From positions 1 to 38,123 of IMG/VR virus record IMGVR_UViG_3300051212_000879: 38,123 nt of DNA. One strand, written 5' to 3'. Position 1 is the first letter of the stretch; the number at the start of each line of letters is the position of its first letter. Below are positions 28,315 to 37,283 of this stretch, in pieces. The notes beneath the pieces were generated by a model. That model was not told where the DNA came from. It made no database searches and was given only the letters and a program-made list of their open reading frames with translations. Origin of the DNA: a virus. Made by a program: the position numbers and the translations under genes.

Positions 28315-29123
28315 AGTTTATAGTCACTATCAGCAATGGCAACGATGCTAAAGATCTTGTATTCGATGTTTATAATACAGATATAGCATATCGTTGGGCG
28401 AAAGAAATCGCCAATAACTATCCATTGTATGAAACTGATAGATTTCAAGCGTGGCCTGGAAACAATAAAAATTTATCGGACTATGTTGGTTTATTGAAAG
28501 AACAAATAGATATTGTAAATTCTTATGCACCGGAAACTATAATATTCGATCATTTGCTTAGTCAAGATACACTAAACTATCTTCATAAATTTTTTGAAGA
28601 TCTTAGAGGACATATCGAGACAGGAACTGATTTTTATAACGGCGCACCGGAGGAAATTAAACAGGCCATTGATAAATTTAATGTATTGATACACGAAACA
28701 GAACATTTGATTAGAAATAGCGGAACTCCTACTATCATAGGAACATTCGCTGAACGTCCACGCATTCCTTTGATTAAAGAAGATTACGATCTCTTTACTA
28801 TTAAATGGAAATACGGAGAAGTGTATATTAATTACTGCGAGGTCGGTAAGACATTGCTAGATGTGTTTAAAGATCAGGATAGTCATATCGGTGAAAATAA
28901 TATTAGACCGCAGAAATATTACAGCGCAGATTTTATGATTAAATTTGGAATAGAATTACCAGAAGAATTTCACCAACAGCGTATCAAAGAATTCAACGCA
29001 TGGTATGATAAACAATTATATAGATTTGAAAATATATCATTGGGAATGATCCCTGTGGCTATTTTGGAAGAAGGTGAACCATATTCGGGTTATACAAGGA
29101 TTAAATCAGTATGCATAAGGTAA
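28311..29123 (+). CDS. Conserved-looking hypothetical protein, 270 aa
   Basis: A soluble alpha/beta protein of unknown family. A helical middle (residues about 75-135, DHLLSQDTLNYLHKFFEDLRGHI...NVLIHETEHLI) is followed by a beta-rich segment (YDLFTIKWKYGEVYINYCEVGKT) and a C-terminal SLGMIPVAILEE. HETEH is suggestive of a metal site but is not a proper HExxH. It is sandwiched between two radical SAM genes with 4- and 13-nt overlaps, so it probably serves as partner or substrate-binding protein. Confidence 0.7.
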   Translation: MKFIVTISNGNDAKDLVFDVYNTDIAYRWAKEIANNYPLYETDRFQAWPGNNKNLSDYVGLLKEQIDIVNSYAPETIIFDHLLSQDTLNYLHKFFEDLRGHIETGTDFYNGAPEEIKQAIDKFNVLIHETEHLIRNSGTPTIIGTFAERPRIPLIKEDYDLFTIKWKYGEVYINYCEVGKTLLDVFKDQDSHIGENNIRPQKYYSADFMIKFGIELPEEFHQQRIKEFNAWYDKQLYRFENISLGMIPVAILEEGEPYSGYTRIKSVCIR

Positions 29124-30001
29124 CTTCTGCTTGGCCTCACCAGGATCAGATCAAAGTTGAATGGAACTTAGGTAAACGCTGTAACTACGATTGCAGTTAT
29201 TGTCCCGCAAGTATCCATGACAATCACAGTCCTCATACTGATATAAACATTTTAGAAAAGGCTGTAGATCGTTTATGCGAATTAGATAAACCTTTACGTA
29301 TTAGTTTAACAGGCGGAGAACCCTGCGTTCATCCAGATATAGAAGATTTTTTAGAATACCTAAAAAGAAAATACGTGTTCTGGGTAAACCTAACTACTAA
29401 TGGTACACGCGGTTATCGATGGTATTTAGATAACGAAATATTCTACAACCATCTTGTATTCAGTTTACATTTTGAACACGAATGGACTAGAGTAGTAAAC
29501 ACTATAATGAAATACTATGACAGTACTGAAAGAGAATTTCATGTCAATATAATGGCGCATCATAACAAAATGGATCATGTTAGAAATGTTGTTAAATCAT
29601 TCAGTGACCTTGGTATTAAATATGCTGTTCGTAGGATACGTTGGACTGAAGGTGATCACAACGTTTTTGACGATCTTCGCTATAACGGCAATGATCTTCA
29701 ATGGATCCTCGAGCAAGATGCTACTGCTAAACCTAATTGTCGTATAGACGATTCTCAAATAATTCATGCCAATGATGTGATAAAAAAGCATATGAATCAG
29801 TTCAAGGGTTGGACATGTAATGCCGGTCTCGAAAGCCTCATGATCAATTGGGATGGAGAAGTGCATCGTGCTACCTGTAGGGTAGGTGGTAGTCTGGGAA
29901 ACATCTATAATGGAACATTTGTTGCTCCTAGCGATCCAGTTATATGCACACGAGACTGGTGTACATGTGCTGCGGATATACCGTTAACAAAGATGAGATA
30001 A
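29111..30001 (+). CDS. Radical SAM protein with Cys-rich C terminus
   Basis: 296 residues. CNYDCSYC (Cys24, Cys28, Cys31), TGGEPCVHP and TTNGTRGY in canonical order. C-terminal FKGWTCNAGLESLMINWDG, VHRATCRVGG and CTRDWCTC supply auxiliary cysteines. The FKGWTCN-G block is shared with the protein at 35428-36408, so these are paralogues. It is the last gene of the plus operon 26391-30001, followed by a terminator at 30012. It overlaps the convergent gene by 18 nt. Confidence 0.85.
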   Translation: MHKVTSAWPHQDQIKVEWNLGKRCNYDCSYCPASIHDNHSPHTDINILEKAVDRLCELDKPLRISLTGGEPCVHPDIEDFLEYLKRKYVFWVNLTTNGTRGYRWYLDNEIFYNHLVFSLHFEHEWTRVVNTIMKYYDSTEREFHVNIMAHHNKMDHVRNVVKSFSDLGIKYAVRRIRWTEGDHNVFDDLRYNGNDLQWILEQDATAKPNCRIDDSQIIHANDVIKKHMNQFKGWTCNAGLESLMINWDGEVHRATCRVGGSLGNIYNGTFVAPSDPVICTRDWCTCAADIPLTKMR

Positions 30002-31402
30002 CTCAGGAAACACTGATCGAAAATCGGTTTTTCTTAAAGTATCTAAACGTTCTATATATTCTTTAAATGCTGGTAAAAGATGAGTATGATCTTCAGCATT
30101 CATGAAATCCAAAACCGCTTGCCATCTACGCCATCCATAGGGATTATCTTTCCAGAAGTCTTGATCCTGTCGATAGTTCTCATGCAACCAAGTAGCAAAC
30201 TCTGCGAATAATCTTCTAACTTCAGCCTTATCTTCTGCAGGCAAACATCTGATGCTGAGAAACGTAGGAATATAGATAAGATGCATGTTGAATATCCCAC
30301 CACCTGCTTGTATTCCGCCTGTTACATTGTCAAAGTTTATCTTTTTAAAGTTCTGTTGGATCTTCCATTTAGCGAACTCTGGTAGATGCTTGATGTTTAA
30401 TATCTGTATAGCAGTGGCTATACTGACCTGGATGTTGTCTGGAGTATCATCAAGCCTTCGCAAATTCTTTTCTATAGTAGACCAATCGCTGGGATATCTT
30501 ATGTAATAGTTTTTATACGACAGCGCATCTATGCTGAACCCAACTTTTACTTTTTTAAACTTAGTCCAGAGGTCGATTATTTCTTCGTCTAATAACAAAC
30601 CGTTGGTATTATATCGTACTAAGATTTTGTCCGCATAGCCCTGTCTAATGATTTCTTCTAAGAACATCTTGTGTTCTTTAATCATCAAAGGTTCTCCGCC
30701 AGCAAAATAAACCTGCTTTAGATTAGGAATCTGGCGATACATTTCTTTCCAGAAGTCGGGATTTTCGTGCCAGAAGTTATCAAACTCTTTCCTATCCCAG
30801 GCCATTTGTTGCTGAAGGGCTTTATGTTGGAATAGAGGATATACTTTTTTATGATCACCGACCCATTGACTGCTGTCGTGTGGACTGCACATCACACATT
30901 TTAGATTACAGGTATGTCCTAATCTAAGATCTAGATAAACAAGTTTTTCTGGTATCGTGCCATCTTCCTGTGTAGATGAAATAAGTTCTTCTATGTCTAT
31001 ACCTTCTTCTATCCACGTACCAGTTTCCCATACACGTTTGCTGGCAACTCCTTGGCTTTCTTCGTCGAAGCATTTTTTACAACTGGATGGGATGTTTCCG
31101 TTTAACATGGTAGTACGAACACTGCGCATGTATTCGTTGTTCCAAGCACTCATAGGAGTCTCTCGACCAAAGTTGGCAGGTCGACCGGTTTCATTTTTAA
31201 CCAATCCTATGGTATGATTAGTGCCTGCACCACTAGAGTTCGCAGAACAGCACAGTCGCATGTCGCCGTTTGGTCTCGTGGCGAAATGTATCCAAGGCAG
31301 TATGCAGAATGTTTCGCTGCCGCTGATGCTGGCTATTTTGTTTTGCCACAGTCCTAACTTCGTTGTTTCGGACTGCATCCAATAAATTTCTGTTTCATCC
31401 AT
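29984..31402 (-). CDS. Twitch/SPASM-type radical SAM protein, paralogue of 27049
   Basis: 472 residues. N-terminal auxiliary cysteines Cys33, Cys51-Cys52, Cys108, Cys111 precede the core CNLKCVMC (Cys165, Cys169, Cys172), FAGGEPLMI and NTNGLLL. The arrangement mirrors the protein at 27049 (TFC-P, LCC, SSCKKC, C-x3-C-x2-C, GGEPLM), but it is about 50 residues longer through an N-terminal tail. The two are in inverted orientation with convergent ends. It overlaps the radical SAM at 31395 by 8 nt and ends the minus operon from 38017. Confidence 0.85.
   Translation of the reverse strand: MDETEIYWMQSETTKLGLWQNKIASISGSETFCILPWIHFATRPNGDMRLCCSANSSGAGTNHTIGLVKNETGRPANFGRETPMSAWNNEYMRSVRTTMLNGNIPSSCKKCFDEESQGVASKRVWETGTWIEEGIDIEELISSTQEDGTIPEKLVYLDLRLGHTCNLKCVMCSPHDSSQWVGDHKKVYPLFQHKALQQQMAWDRKEFDNFWHENPDFWKEMYRQIPNLKQVYFAGGEPLMIKEHKMFLEEIIRQGYADKILVRYNTNGLLLDEEIIDLWTKFKKVKVGFSIDALSYKNYYIRYPSDWSTIEKNLRRLDDTPDNIQVSIATAIQILNIKHLPEFAKWKIQQNFKKINFDNVTGGIQAGGGIFNMHLIYIPTFLSIRCLPAEDKAEVRRLFAEFATWLHENYRQDQDFWKDNPYGWRRWQAVLDFMNAEDHTHLLPAFKEYIERLDTLRKTDFRSVFPELSHLC
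30012..30032 (+). terminator. Intrinsic terminator after plus operon
   Basis: ACTGAT-CGAAA-ATCGGT (6-bp stem, one G-T) followed by TTTT(30029-30032). It lies 11 nt after the stop of the plus operon and inside the 3' end of the opposite-strand gene. Confidence 0.6.
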
Positions 31403-32414
31403 TACAGTTCTTCACACATGTCCAAGGTTTTAATGTTTGTAGAGTCGTACTTAGTTGATCCCATGCTAGGTCATTTATATTAGTGACATTGAGATTAGGA
31501 ACACCTATCATTCCAAACTTTGATTTAGTATCTTCGACTACGAGATTCCTTAACTTTTGTATTGGCAAGTTTTCTACTATAGGCTGTTCTATCCAATCAG
31601 AACCTATCCAACAGCAGGGAAACACATTTCCCCGAGCATCTACATATATTTCATTCTTTTCTATACACTTAGGTTTTAAAGTTGTCGTTTCGACTTTTCT
31701 TTCCCATATAGAAATATCCTTGCTGATCTTTTCTAGTGGTAAAAACTCTATAACAGATTCTTGAAGAGCAGGTTCTAGATAATACTCTACATTTCCTTTT
31801 TTGTCCTCTACTGGAAAATGCGTCATGTCGTAGAATCTTTTGGTGTATTTGAAATTAATATTTTTAAATCCAATATCTAACATCTGCTTCTCAAACTCAA
31901 ACACTTCGTGTTGATTGTGTTTGAAGATCAAACAATCTATATCAGCGTTTCCTCCGGCATTTATAAATGCCTTGGCGTTTTCTATTATCTTTTTCCAACT
32001 AGTTCCTCGTCTGTATAAAACGTGACTGTCCTCAAACCCATCTATACCAAATGTGCACCGGTGATTGTTGCCTAATACCTTAGCAAGATTTTCCCACCAT
32101 TTTGTGTCTCTAGCACTGCCATTGGTATGTATTCCTAAATGGCATTCACTATTAATCGATCTTATATATTGATATATTTCTAAACAGTCTTGTGCTATTA
32201 TAGGATCACCATAGTTGCCGCAGGCATAAAAATTTCTTAGATTCTCAAGGAACGATTCAGGGAACCATTTTTTAAAAACATCTAACGAGATATCATACTT
32301 TCCTACAAATTCTCTTTCTTTGCCGCCATTGACATTTCTAGCGCACATAGGACAACTTGCCTGACACCTATCAGTTAACTCTATGTGTAGATCTGTTATA
32401 TTACTAGGATACAT
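31395..32414 (-). CDS. Radical SAM protein with SPASM-like domain
   Basis: 339 residues. CQASCPMC (Cys17, Cys21, Cys24) at the N terminus, a FYACGNYGDPI block in place of the usual GGEP, then HTNGSARD. The C terminus has KPKCIEKNEIYVDARGNVFPCCW and the terminal WTCVKNC, the cysteine pattern of SPASM domains. SPASM enzymes modify peptides or sugars. It overlaps its upstream radical SAM neighbour by 8 nt and sits 1 nt from an oxygenase. Confidence 0.85.
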   Translation of the reverse strand: MYPSNITDLHIELTDRCQASCPMCARNVNGGKEREFVGKYDISLDVFKKWFPESFLENLRNFYACGNYGDPIIAQDCLEIYQYIRSINSECHLGIHTNGSARDTKWWENLAKVLGNNHRCTFGIDGFEDSHVLYRRGTSWKKIIENAKAFINAGGNADIDCLIFKHNQHEVFEFEKQMLDIGFKNINFKYTKRFYDMTHFPVEDKKGNVEYYLEPALQESVIEFLPLEKISKDISIWERKVETTTLKPKCIEKNEIYVDARGNVFPCCWIGSDWIEQPIVENLPIQKLRNLVVEDTKSKFGMIGVPNLNVTNINDLAWDQLSTTLQTLKPWTCVKNCNG

Positions 32415-32415
32415 A

Positions 32416-32958
32416 TTACCAGATGTTAAAAAGATATTTAGGAACTAACCCTGTGTTCATTCCAGCATGCCAAGATTTTCTACTAGACCATTCATACACT
32501 GATCCCTGATGTTGATTATAAAAACATTGATCTTCAACTATTAAAATATGTCCATGCACCGGTGGGCCTATGTGACAATGGAATCTTCTTATATCTGTTC
32601 TTTTAGATAATTCAGTTTCGTTATCATTAACATCCCAATGCCACGGACTAAAATTTCCTATGTGTATTCGACTTACCCAACAACTATTAAAGGTATTAAT
32701 TCCCACAAACTCGCAAAACTTTTCTGCAATACTGTTATCAAAGGCTTTTCCTGAAACAAACATATCCCATCCTACGTTACCACCTTCATGCACAGTCTTA
32801 AAATCTGCCTTCTTCCATATATCAGTTACTTCTTCAAGACCCGGGATAGGATCACCTTCTTTATGACTGGGGCCTATATAAGTGGGGGTAGTAACTTCAA
32901 GTTGTTTGATCAACCCGTTCCAATCTATCGTGTCGCAGATACCTATGTGTTTTATCAT
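32416..32958 (-). CDS. 2OG-Fe(II) oxygenase-like protein
   Basis: 180 residues. HWD (His107, Asp109) in GNFSPWHWDVND, then FHCHIGPPVHGHILIVEDQCFYNQHQGSVYEW and distal His164 in KSWHAGMNTG. The usual Arg near the end is Lys174. It is clearly related to the adjacent protein at 32955 (same HWDV, CHIG/CCID and HAG/HSA blocks), so the pair arose by tandem duplication. Coupled by 4-nt overlap. Confidence 0.65.
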   Translation of the reverse strand: MIKHIGICDTIDWNGLIKQLEVTTPTYIGPSHKEGDPIPGLEEVTDIWKKADFKTVHEGGNVGWDMFVSGKAFDNSIAEKFCEFVGINTFNSCWVSRIHIGNFSPWHWDVNDNETELSKRTDIRRFHCHIGPPVHGHILIVEDQCFYNQHQGSVYEWSSRKSWHAGMNTGLVPKYLFNIW

Positions 32959-33530
32959 TTATAACCTAAAAAATGAAAATAGTATTGTGGGAACTGTCCA
33001 CCGTTTGCAGCAGAGTGATAATCTTTGTAATTGTCCCATTGAAAAATATCTCCCTGCTTATTATAGTATAATGCTTCTTTGTCAAAAACCAATACACTAG
33101 CAGGCCTTGGTTTGTCAATACAGCAAACATAACGATATAACATTCCGTACTTTTCTAACCACTCTTCTTCCTTGTCTTCTACATCCCAATGATAAGGAAC
33201 AATCTTTCCTGGAAGAACTTCACTAATAAAAACTCTTAAAGGTTTTGCTTGAATAATTTCAGAAAATATATCTTGTACTTCTATAGGAAAGTGATGACCT
33301 GGATAATAGTCATACCAACATATATCTTCTAATTTATAACCTGCTCTAGTCCAGGTGCCTATCACATCATGGTAAGAGCCTAATAATTTTTGGTCATCGG
33401 AAAAGGATGCTTCTGATCTATCTACTACAGATGTAACTGTGTTTTTATCTGGATCTGTTCTTGATTGGCATTCCGCTATAACAGCGTCCCAATCTACCTT
33501 ATCGCCGGTATTTCCTATATAGATTGTCAT
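32955..33530 (-). CDS. 2OG-Fe(II) oxygenase-like protein, tandem paralogue
   Basis: 191 residues. HWD (His114, Asp116) in LPGKIVPYHWDVED, VLVFDKEALYYNKQGDIFQWDN and distal His172 in KDYHSAANGG; Gln182 occupies the position of the basic 2OG anchor. Substitution of that residue in both tandem copies suggests altered cosubstrate binding. N-terminal NTGDKVDWDAV and the paralogue's CDTIDWNGL also match. Overlaps both neighbours by 4 nt. Confidence 0.65.
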   Translation of the reverse strand: MTIYIGNTGDKVDWDAVIAECQSRTDPDKNTVTSVVDRSEASFSDDQKLLGSYHDVIGTWTRAGYKLEDICWYDYYPGHHFPIEVQDIFSEIIQAKPLRVFISEVLPGKIVPYHWDVEDKEEEWLEKYGMLYRYVCCIDKPRPASVLVFDKEALYYNKQGDIFQWDNYKDYHSAANGGQFPQYYFHFLGYK

Positions 33531-34228
33531 TCGGGATCTGTTCCAAAAATTTCTTTATAGATATATGTCATGTCTCGATCGCCCCAAAGTACATGTTTCC
33601 CCATAGAGCCCTTGAACATACGTTCTAGATTGTATTTTCCATCTACTATATCGCCTGTTTCTTCTAATCTAAACTTGGCAGTATGATGTATAATACTATC
33701 CATCCATACAGAATCAACCCAATAATCGTTTACTGGAATACATCCGTACCAGTCTATTGCTTTCATAACGCCATCACTGTCTATGAAATGGCAATGAGGA
33801 TACATAGTTAATTTATAGGTTCCCAAGTTGTATAAATCTAATTGTATGTTTTTTATTTGATCTTGCCAATTCGGACAAACTATGTCTAAATCTTTACTTC
33901 CGTAAAGCATATGATTACAACTCTTGCCATGCCACTCGAAAAAAATTCGTTTATGCTTGTAATCAATATCAAGTATCTTAGGCATAAAATATTGATTTTT
34001 GTATTCTAAAATATATTTTACTTCTTGATTAAAAAAATAATCCACCGCTTCTTTGGTATAAAGAGGTCGTATTGGATCTTCAAATCTTTGATATTTGTTT
34101 AACCAGTCGTAGTTTGCACAAAATACATTACCTTCGGGATTGAATAAAGGCTCGTAAGTTTGTTGTGACATGCATTCGAGACCGTCTGCATCCAATTTAA
34201 AAAAAGGTTTCCAATTATCTAAATTCAT
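33527..34228 (-). CDS. Kinase-like fold protein
   Basis: 233 residues. MPKILDIDYKHKRIFFEWHGKSCNHMLYG, CPNWQDQIKNIQLDLYNLGTYKLTMYPHCHFIDSDGVMKAIDWYG is the same order as in the protein at 22468 (PKILNID, LPDWRKQMLNI, LGIYKYSLHP, LKSINYF). The metal-binding Asp159 of IDW is kept, while the catalytic HxD is replaced by PHCHFI. It may be a small-molecule or lipopolysaccharide-kinase-like protein of a phage-specific family. Overlaps both neighbours by 4 nt. Confidence 0.55.
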   Translation of the reverse strand: MNLDNWKPFFKLDADGLECMSQQTYEPLFNPEGNVFCANYDWLNKYQRFEDPIRPLYTKEAVDYFFNQEVKYILEYKNQYFMPKILDIDYKHKRIFFEWHGKSCNHMLYGSKDLDIVCPNWQDQIKNIQLDLYNLGTYKLTMYPHCHFIDSDGVMKAIDWYGCIPVNDYWVDSVWMDSIIHHTAKFRLEETGDIVDGKYNLERMFKGSMGKHVLWGDRDMTYIYKEIFGTDPE

Positions 34229-34824
34229 TCTACTCTAGGACCGTTGGCCAAAAAGAAAGCAGCAATCCATTTTACTCCTTTAGTAACAGGCAATGATTCG
34301 TGTATGGTAGACCAATTAACCTTTTCGTCAGGATAATCATATTCAAAATACATACAACCACCTAACTCTGGTTCTACTGTTACATTCAACTCCGGCCATG
34401 TACACCGACCACCTTCATAGCCCTCGTTTAACCAGAATATTGCTGTGGCTTTTCTGTCACCGCCCTTTGAATAATAAGGAACGACTTTAGTATCATAGGG
34501 AAAATCATGATGTAACCCAAAATACTGATCTGTGTTATATTTGTAAATATCCCCCGCCTCGATATGAGAAATTGGTACTCCGATCATATCTACAATTTTC
34601 TTTTTAAAAAATTCTCTATCTTCAGGATCTGTGCTTTCACTGATTGATCTCTGTTCTACCTCTTCGGTAATTTGTCCGTAGGTTTGTTCTCTAGATTCCA
34701 ACCCAGCATTCGGGTTCATGGCATTATCATATTTGTCTACAAATTTCTTGCATTCGTCAGGCGTTAATACATTTCTAAAAACTGAAATTCTTGGATATCC
34801 CAAATATGTTATTTCTTCAAACAT
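34225..34824 (-). CDS. Prolyl 4-hydroxylase-type 2OG-Fe(II) oxygenase
   Basis: 199 residues with the P4H pattern: ISVFRNVLTPDECKKFVDKY at the N terminus, IYKYNTDQYFGLHHDFPYD (His105-x-Asp107), TAIFWLNEGYEGGRCTWPEL and VNWSTIHESLPVTKGVKWIAAFF (distal His175, Lys185 as 2OG anchor). The Lys rather than Arg anchor is typical of P4H and sets it apart from the Asp-hydroxylase-like proteins here. The target could be a proline in a peptide or virion protein. Overlaps its neighbours by 4 and 8 nt. Confidence 0.85.
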   Translation of the reverse strand: MFEEITYLGYPRISVFRNVLTPDECKKFVDKYDNAMNPNAGLESREQTYGQITEEVEQRSISESTDPEDREFFKKKIVDMIGVPISHIEAGDIYKYNTDQYFGLHHDFPYDTKVVPYYSKGGDRKATAIFWLNEGYEGGRCTWPELNVTVEPELGGCMYFEYDYPDEKVNWSTIHESLPVTKGVKWIAAFFLANGPRVE

Positions 34825-35437
34825 TTTTCTTTCCTATGATCATAAATCTTTTATACAAAGGCAATTCTAAATCGCCTGCCCAGAGAACGTCGAGATGACT
34901 TTGTTTTTTAAATTCTTCTAGGTCTGAAGCGGCTCTGACATGCTCGGGTATATTGTAATTATTACTTTGTAGCACCAATAATGATGTTTCAGGCAAATCA
35001 TTTAACCAGCAGTCGTAATCAAATTGCGATATATGTTCACAACTCGTGTTAATAATAACGTCTGCATCCGAACGAATATTGCACATATCAGCAACAACAG
35101 CAGAGAAACGACCCTCCATTTCTTCCTTCTTATTCATCATAACAGCCACTGGTTCACATTCCGGGTCTATGTCGATGCTTCGAATGTGTTTGATAGGTAT
35201 AGCACTCTGAAACAGCATACTGGACAATGTTCCAACCCAACCGCCGTGTATGTCAACACTGAGAGGAAAATCCATAGTTTTGTTGCGTTCCGGATAAATG
35301 TACCATTCAAGGGTTTCGACTAGCCATTCTTTACTCTGTAATTGGCCACGCCAAAAGGCATCAAGGGTACGCATTGGATTTTTGCTTTCTCGGATGGCAC
35401 ACATCCAATAATGTAGGTGTTCTAGGTCTATTTGCAT
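34817..35437 (-). CDS. Class I SAM-dependent methyltransferase-like protein
   Basis: 206 residues. SVDIHGGWVGTLSSMLFQ (motif I region with G-G), IRSIDIDPECEPVAV (acidic motif II), SAVVADMCNI (motif III) and DVIINTSCEHISQFDYDCWL then SLLVLQSNNY (motif IV) follow the Rossmann-methyltransferase order. Similar proteins occur in T4-like marine phages (from memory). The target is unknown; it may methylate a sugar or peptide in the local pathway. Overlaps both neighbours by 8-10 nt. Confidence 0.65.
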   Translation of the reverse strand: MQIDLEHLHYWMCAIRESKNPMRTLDAFWRGQLQSKEWLVETLEWYIYPERNKTMDFPLSVDIHGGWVGTLSSMLFQSAIPIKHIRSIDIDPECEPVAVMMNKKEEMEGRFSAVVADMCNIRSDADVIINTSCEHISQFDYDCWLNDLPETSLLVLQSNNYNIPEHVRAASDLEEFKKQSHLDVLWAGDLELPLYKRFMIIGKKNV

Positions 35438-36408
35438 TTTGGTATCTTACTATCTGCTGAACTAACACATGTCGGCGTAATACATATTTTTGGTTCTTCG
35501 AACAATTTAAATCCTTCGGATAATGTTCCTAGCGGAACATCCTGACAACTATACGATCTTTTAACTTCGTTGCCTCTGATGATCATACTCTGATAGCCGC
35601 TGTTACAGGTCCATCCTTTAAATTTATTAAAGCCGAATGCGTTAAATCTTTCTGCTTGATCAAAGAGATACTCTTGATCATTTTCATCATATAATACAAT
35701 TTGATATATTTCCTCACCTTTGAATGCTTGAGGGAAACCGGTGCGCATCAGTTTAATCATATCGTCGGTATAACCTTCTACTACAAAACTTGCTGTAGGA
35801 TCACTCTGTGGTTTCAGTGTAACATTAATTCCGCGAGAGTGAAGTCTTGCACAGCGTTCATACAAATCGTAAAATTGTTCAGGAACCATAACTTGATTAA
35901 CAGTCACGTATACATTCTCATACATTAACTGTAAACACTTGTCCCCAAACTCTTGTTCCTTGGCAAACTCTGAATGGTAACTGGCTGTGATACTTCTGCG
36001 TTGAAGATCTTTAGTGTATTCGCACCAAGTCTTCCACCATTTGCTACCAGGACTTAGGTTAGTAGTCATATGTATGCTTTGGTACGGTGTCTGAGGACCA
36101 TCGTCTAAATGTTTAGTTAGATCTAATAACTGCTTATATGCAGTAGGTTCTCCTCCGCTGAAACTCCAATGGAAGTCTGTAAACCCATTTTGTCTAGCCT
36201 GACTTTTAATCTCGTCTACCGTTCTTTTGTAAACATCAATGCTTTGATGATCGGGCTTATCTGACCTAGCATAGGGCCAACAATAACTGCATTTGTAATT
36301 ACAGAATCTACCTAATATCCAACTAACAGAGAACAGCGGACGATCTAACATTGTCCGCTGACCGAATCTTTTAATCTTGTTAAAAGGAATAGATTCAAAA
36401 TCAGACAT
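35428..36408 (-). CDS. Radical SAM protein, paralogue of 29111
   Basis: 326 residues. CNYKCSYC (Cys36, Cys40, Cys43) after a 35-residue tail, FSGGEPTAYKQ, MTTNLSPG and, near the C terminus, FKGWTCNSGYQSMIIRG, RSYSCQDVPLGTL and CITPTC. The shared blocks (FCNYKCSYC and RCNYDCSYC; FKGWTCN-G) make it a paralogue of the protein at 29111. It lies between the epimerase and the methyltransferase, hinting at a sugar or peptide modification step. Confidence 0.85.
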   Translation of the reverse strand: MSDFESIPFNKIKRFGQRTMLDRPLFSVSWILGRFCNYKCSYCWPYARSDKPDHQSIDVYKRTVDEIKSQARQNGFTDFHWSFSGGEPTAYKQLLDLTKHLDDGPQTPYQSIHMTTNLSPGSKWWKTWCEYTKDLQRRSITASYHSEFAKEQEFGDKCLQLMYENVYVTVNQVMVPEQFYDLYERCARLHSRGINVTLKPQSDPTASFVVEGYTDDMIKLMRTGFPQAFKGEEIYQIVLYDENDQEYLFDQAERFNAFGFNKFKGWTCNSGYQSMIIRGNEVKRSYSCQDVPLGTLSEGFKLFEEPKICITPTCVSSADSKIPKCK

Positions 36409-37283
36409 TAAAATTTTTCCGCAATCACATTTTTGAAAGGAGTTGGATCATAGTTCGGTACCAGCATCTTTAATTTTGTTAAATCGGGTATTCTTCTTTT
36501 AACACTGCCTGTTCTTCCCGGAACTGTTACCCAGTCGACCGTCTTTCCTAACTTAGTTGCTATAACATTGGCTGCTTCTAATATGTTTATTTCTTCATCG
36601 CTGCCTATATTAATAACATCATTATTAATACGTCGATATACTTGCAGCAAGGCACGAACTGCATCTTCAACATAACAGAACGATCTAGTTTCGTCATGCC
36701 CAATTATCGTGTAATCTTGTTTTTCTATCTTCTGAATGATGTCATACACAAAATGACCCGGTCCGCTATCCTCGCTGTAAACATTAAAGAACCTTGTAAT
36801 CAGAAAATCAATATCACTGTTAAACAAATAATTCTCTGCTAAAATTTTCGGAAACCTATAACTCCATCGTGGATTGTGAATATTTTCTATGCAAACAGTG
36901 GTCTCTTCCGAAGTAGGAAATGTGTCTGTACCTGCAACAACTTCACTACTACTGGCGTATATTAATTTACATTCTTTATTCTTTTTAACAAAGTTAAAGA
37001 TTGCCAAGTCATTAGTAACATTATTTTCAATAACTGTATTCGGAATTTTATAAAAATACTCAGTACCGTTTATAGCGGCCATGTGAAAGACATACTTAAA
37101 ATCGTTGTGGGTCAAATTTAAGAATTCGATTAGATCCGATCTTATAAATGTACCATCTGGAACAAAGGTCGGATATCTAAAGTTATTGTCTATGCCTATT
37201 ACTAAATAATTTTTAGATAGTTGTTTACACAATTCTCTGCCTATTAATCCTGCAGCCCCAGTGATTAGAATTTTTTCTGCCAT
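36408..37283 (-). CDS. NAD-dependent epimerase/dehydratase (extended SDR)
   Basis: 291 residues. GxxGxxG is GAAGLIG (9-15), followed by GIDNN (cofactor-specifying acidic residue), IYASSSEV, Tyr142-x3-Lys146 (YRFPK) and a C-terminal RSFCYVEDAVRALLQVY, all typical of nucleotide-sugar epimerases/dehydratases. It probably converts an NDP-sugar. It overlaps the UDP-sugar dehydrogenase-like gene by 19 nt, so they act together. Confidence 0.85.
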   Translation of the reverse strand: MAEKILITGAAGLIGRELCKQLSKNYLVIGIDNNFRYPTFVPDGTFIRSDLIEFLNLTHNDFKYVFHMAAINGTEYFYKIPNTVIENNVTNDLAIFNFVKKNKECKLIYASSSEVVAGTDTFPTSEETTVCIENIHNPRWSYRFPKILAENYLFNSDIDFLITRFFNVYSEDSGPGHFVYDIIQKIEKQDYTIIGHDETRSFCYVEDAVRALLQVYRRINNDVINIGSDEEINILEAANVIATKLGKTVDWVTVPGRTGSVKRRIPDLTKLKMLVPNYDPTPFKNVIAEKF

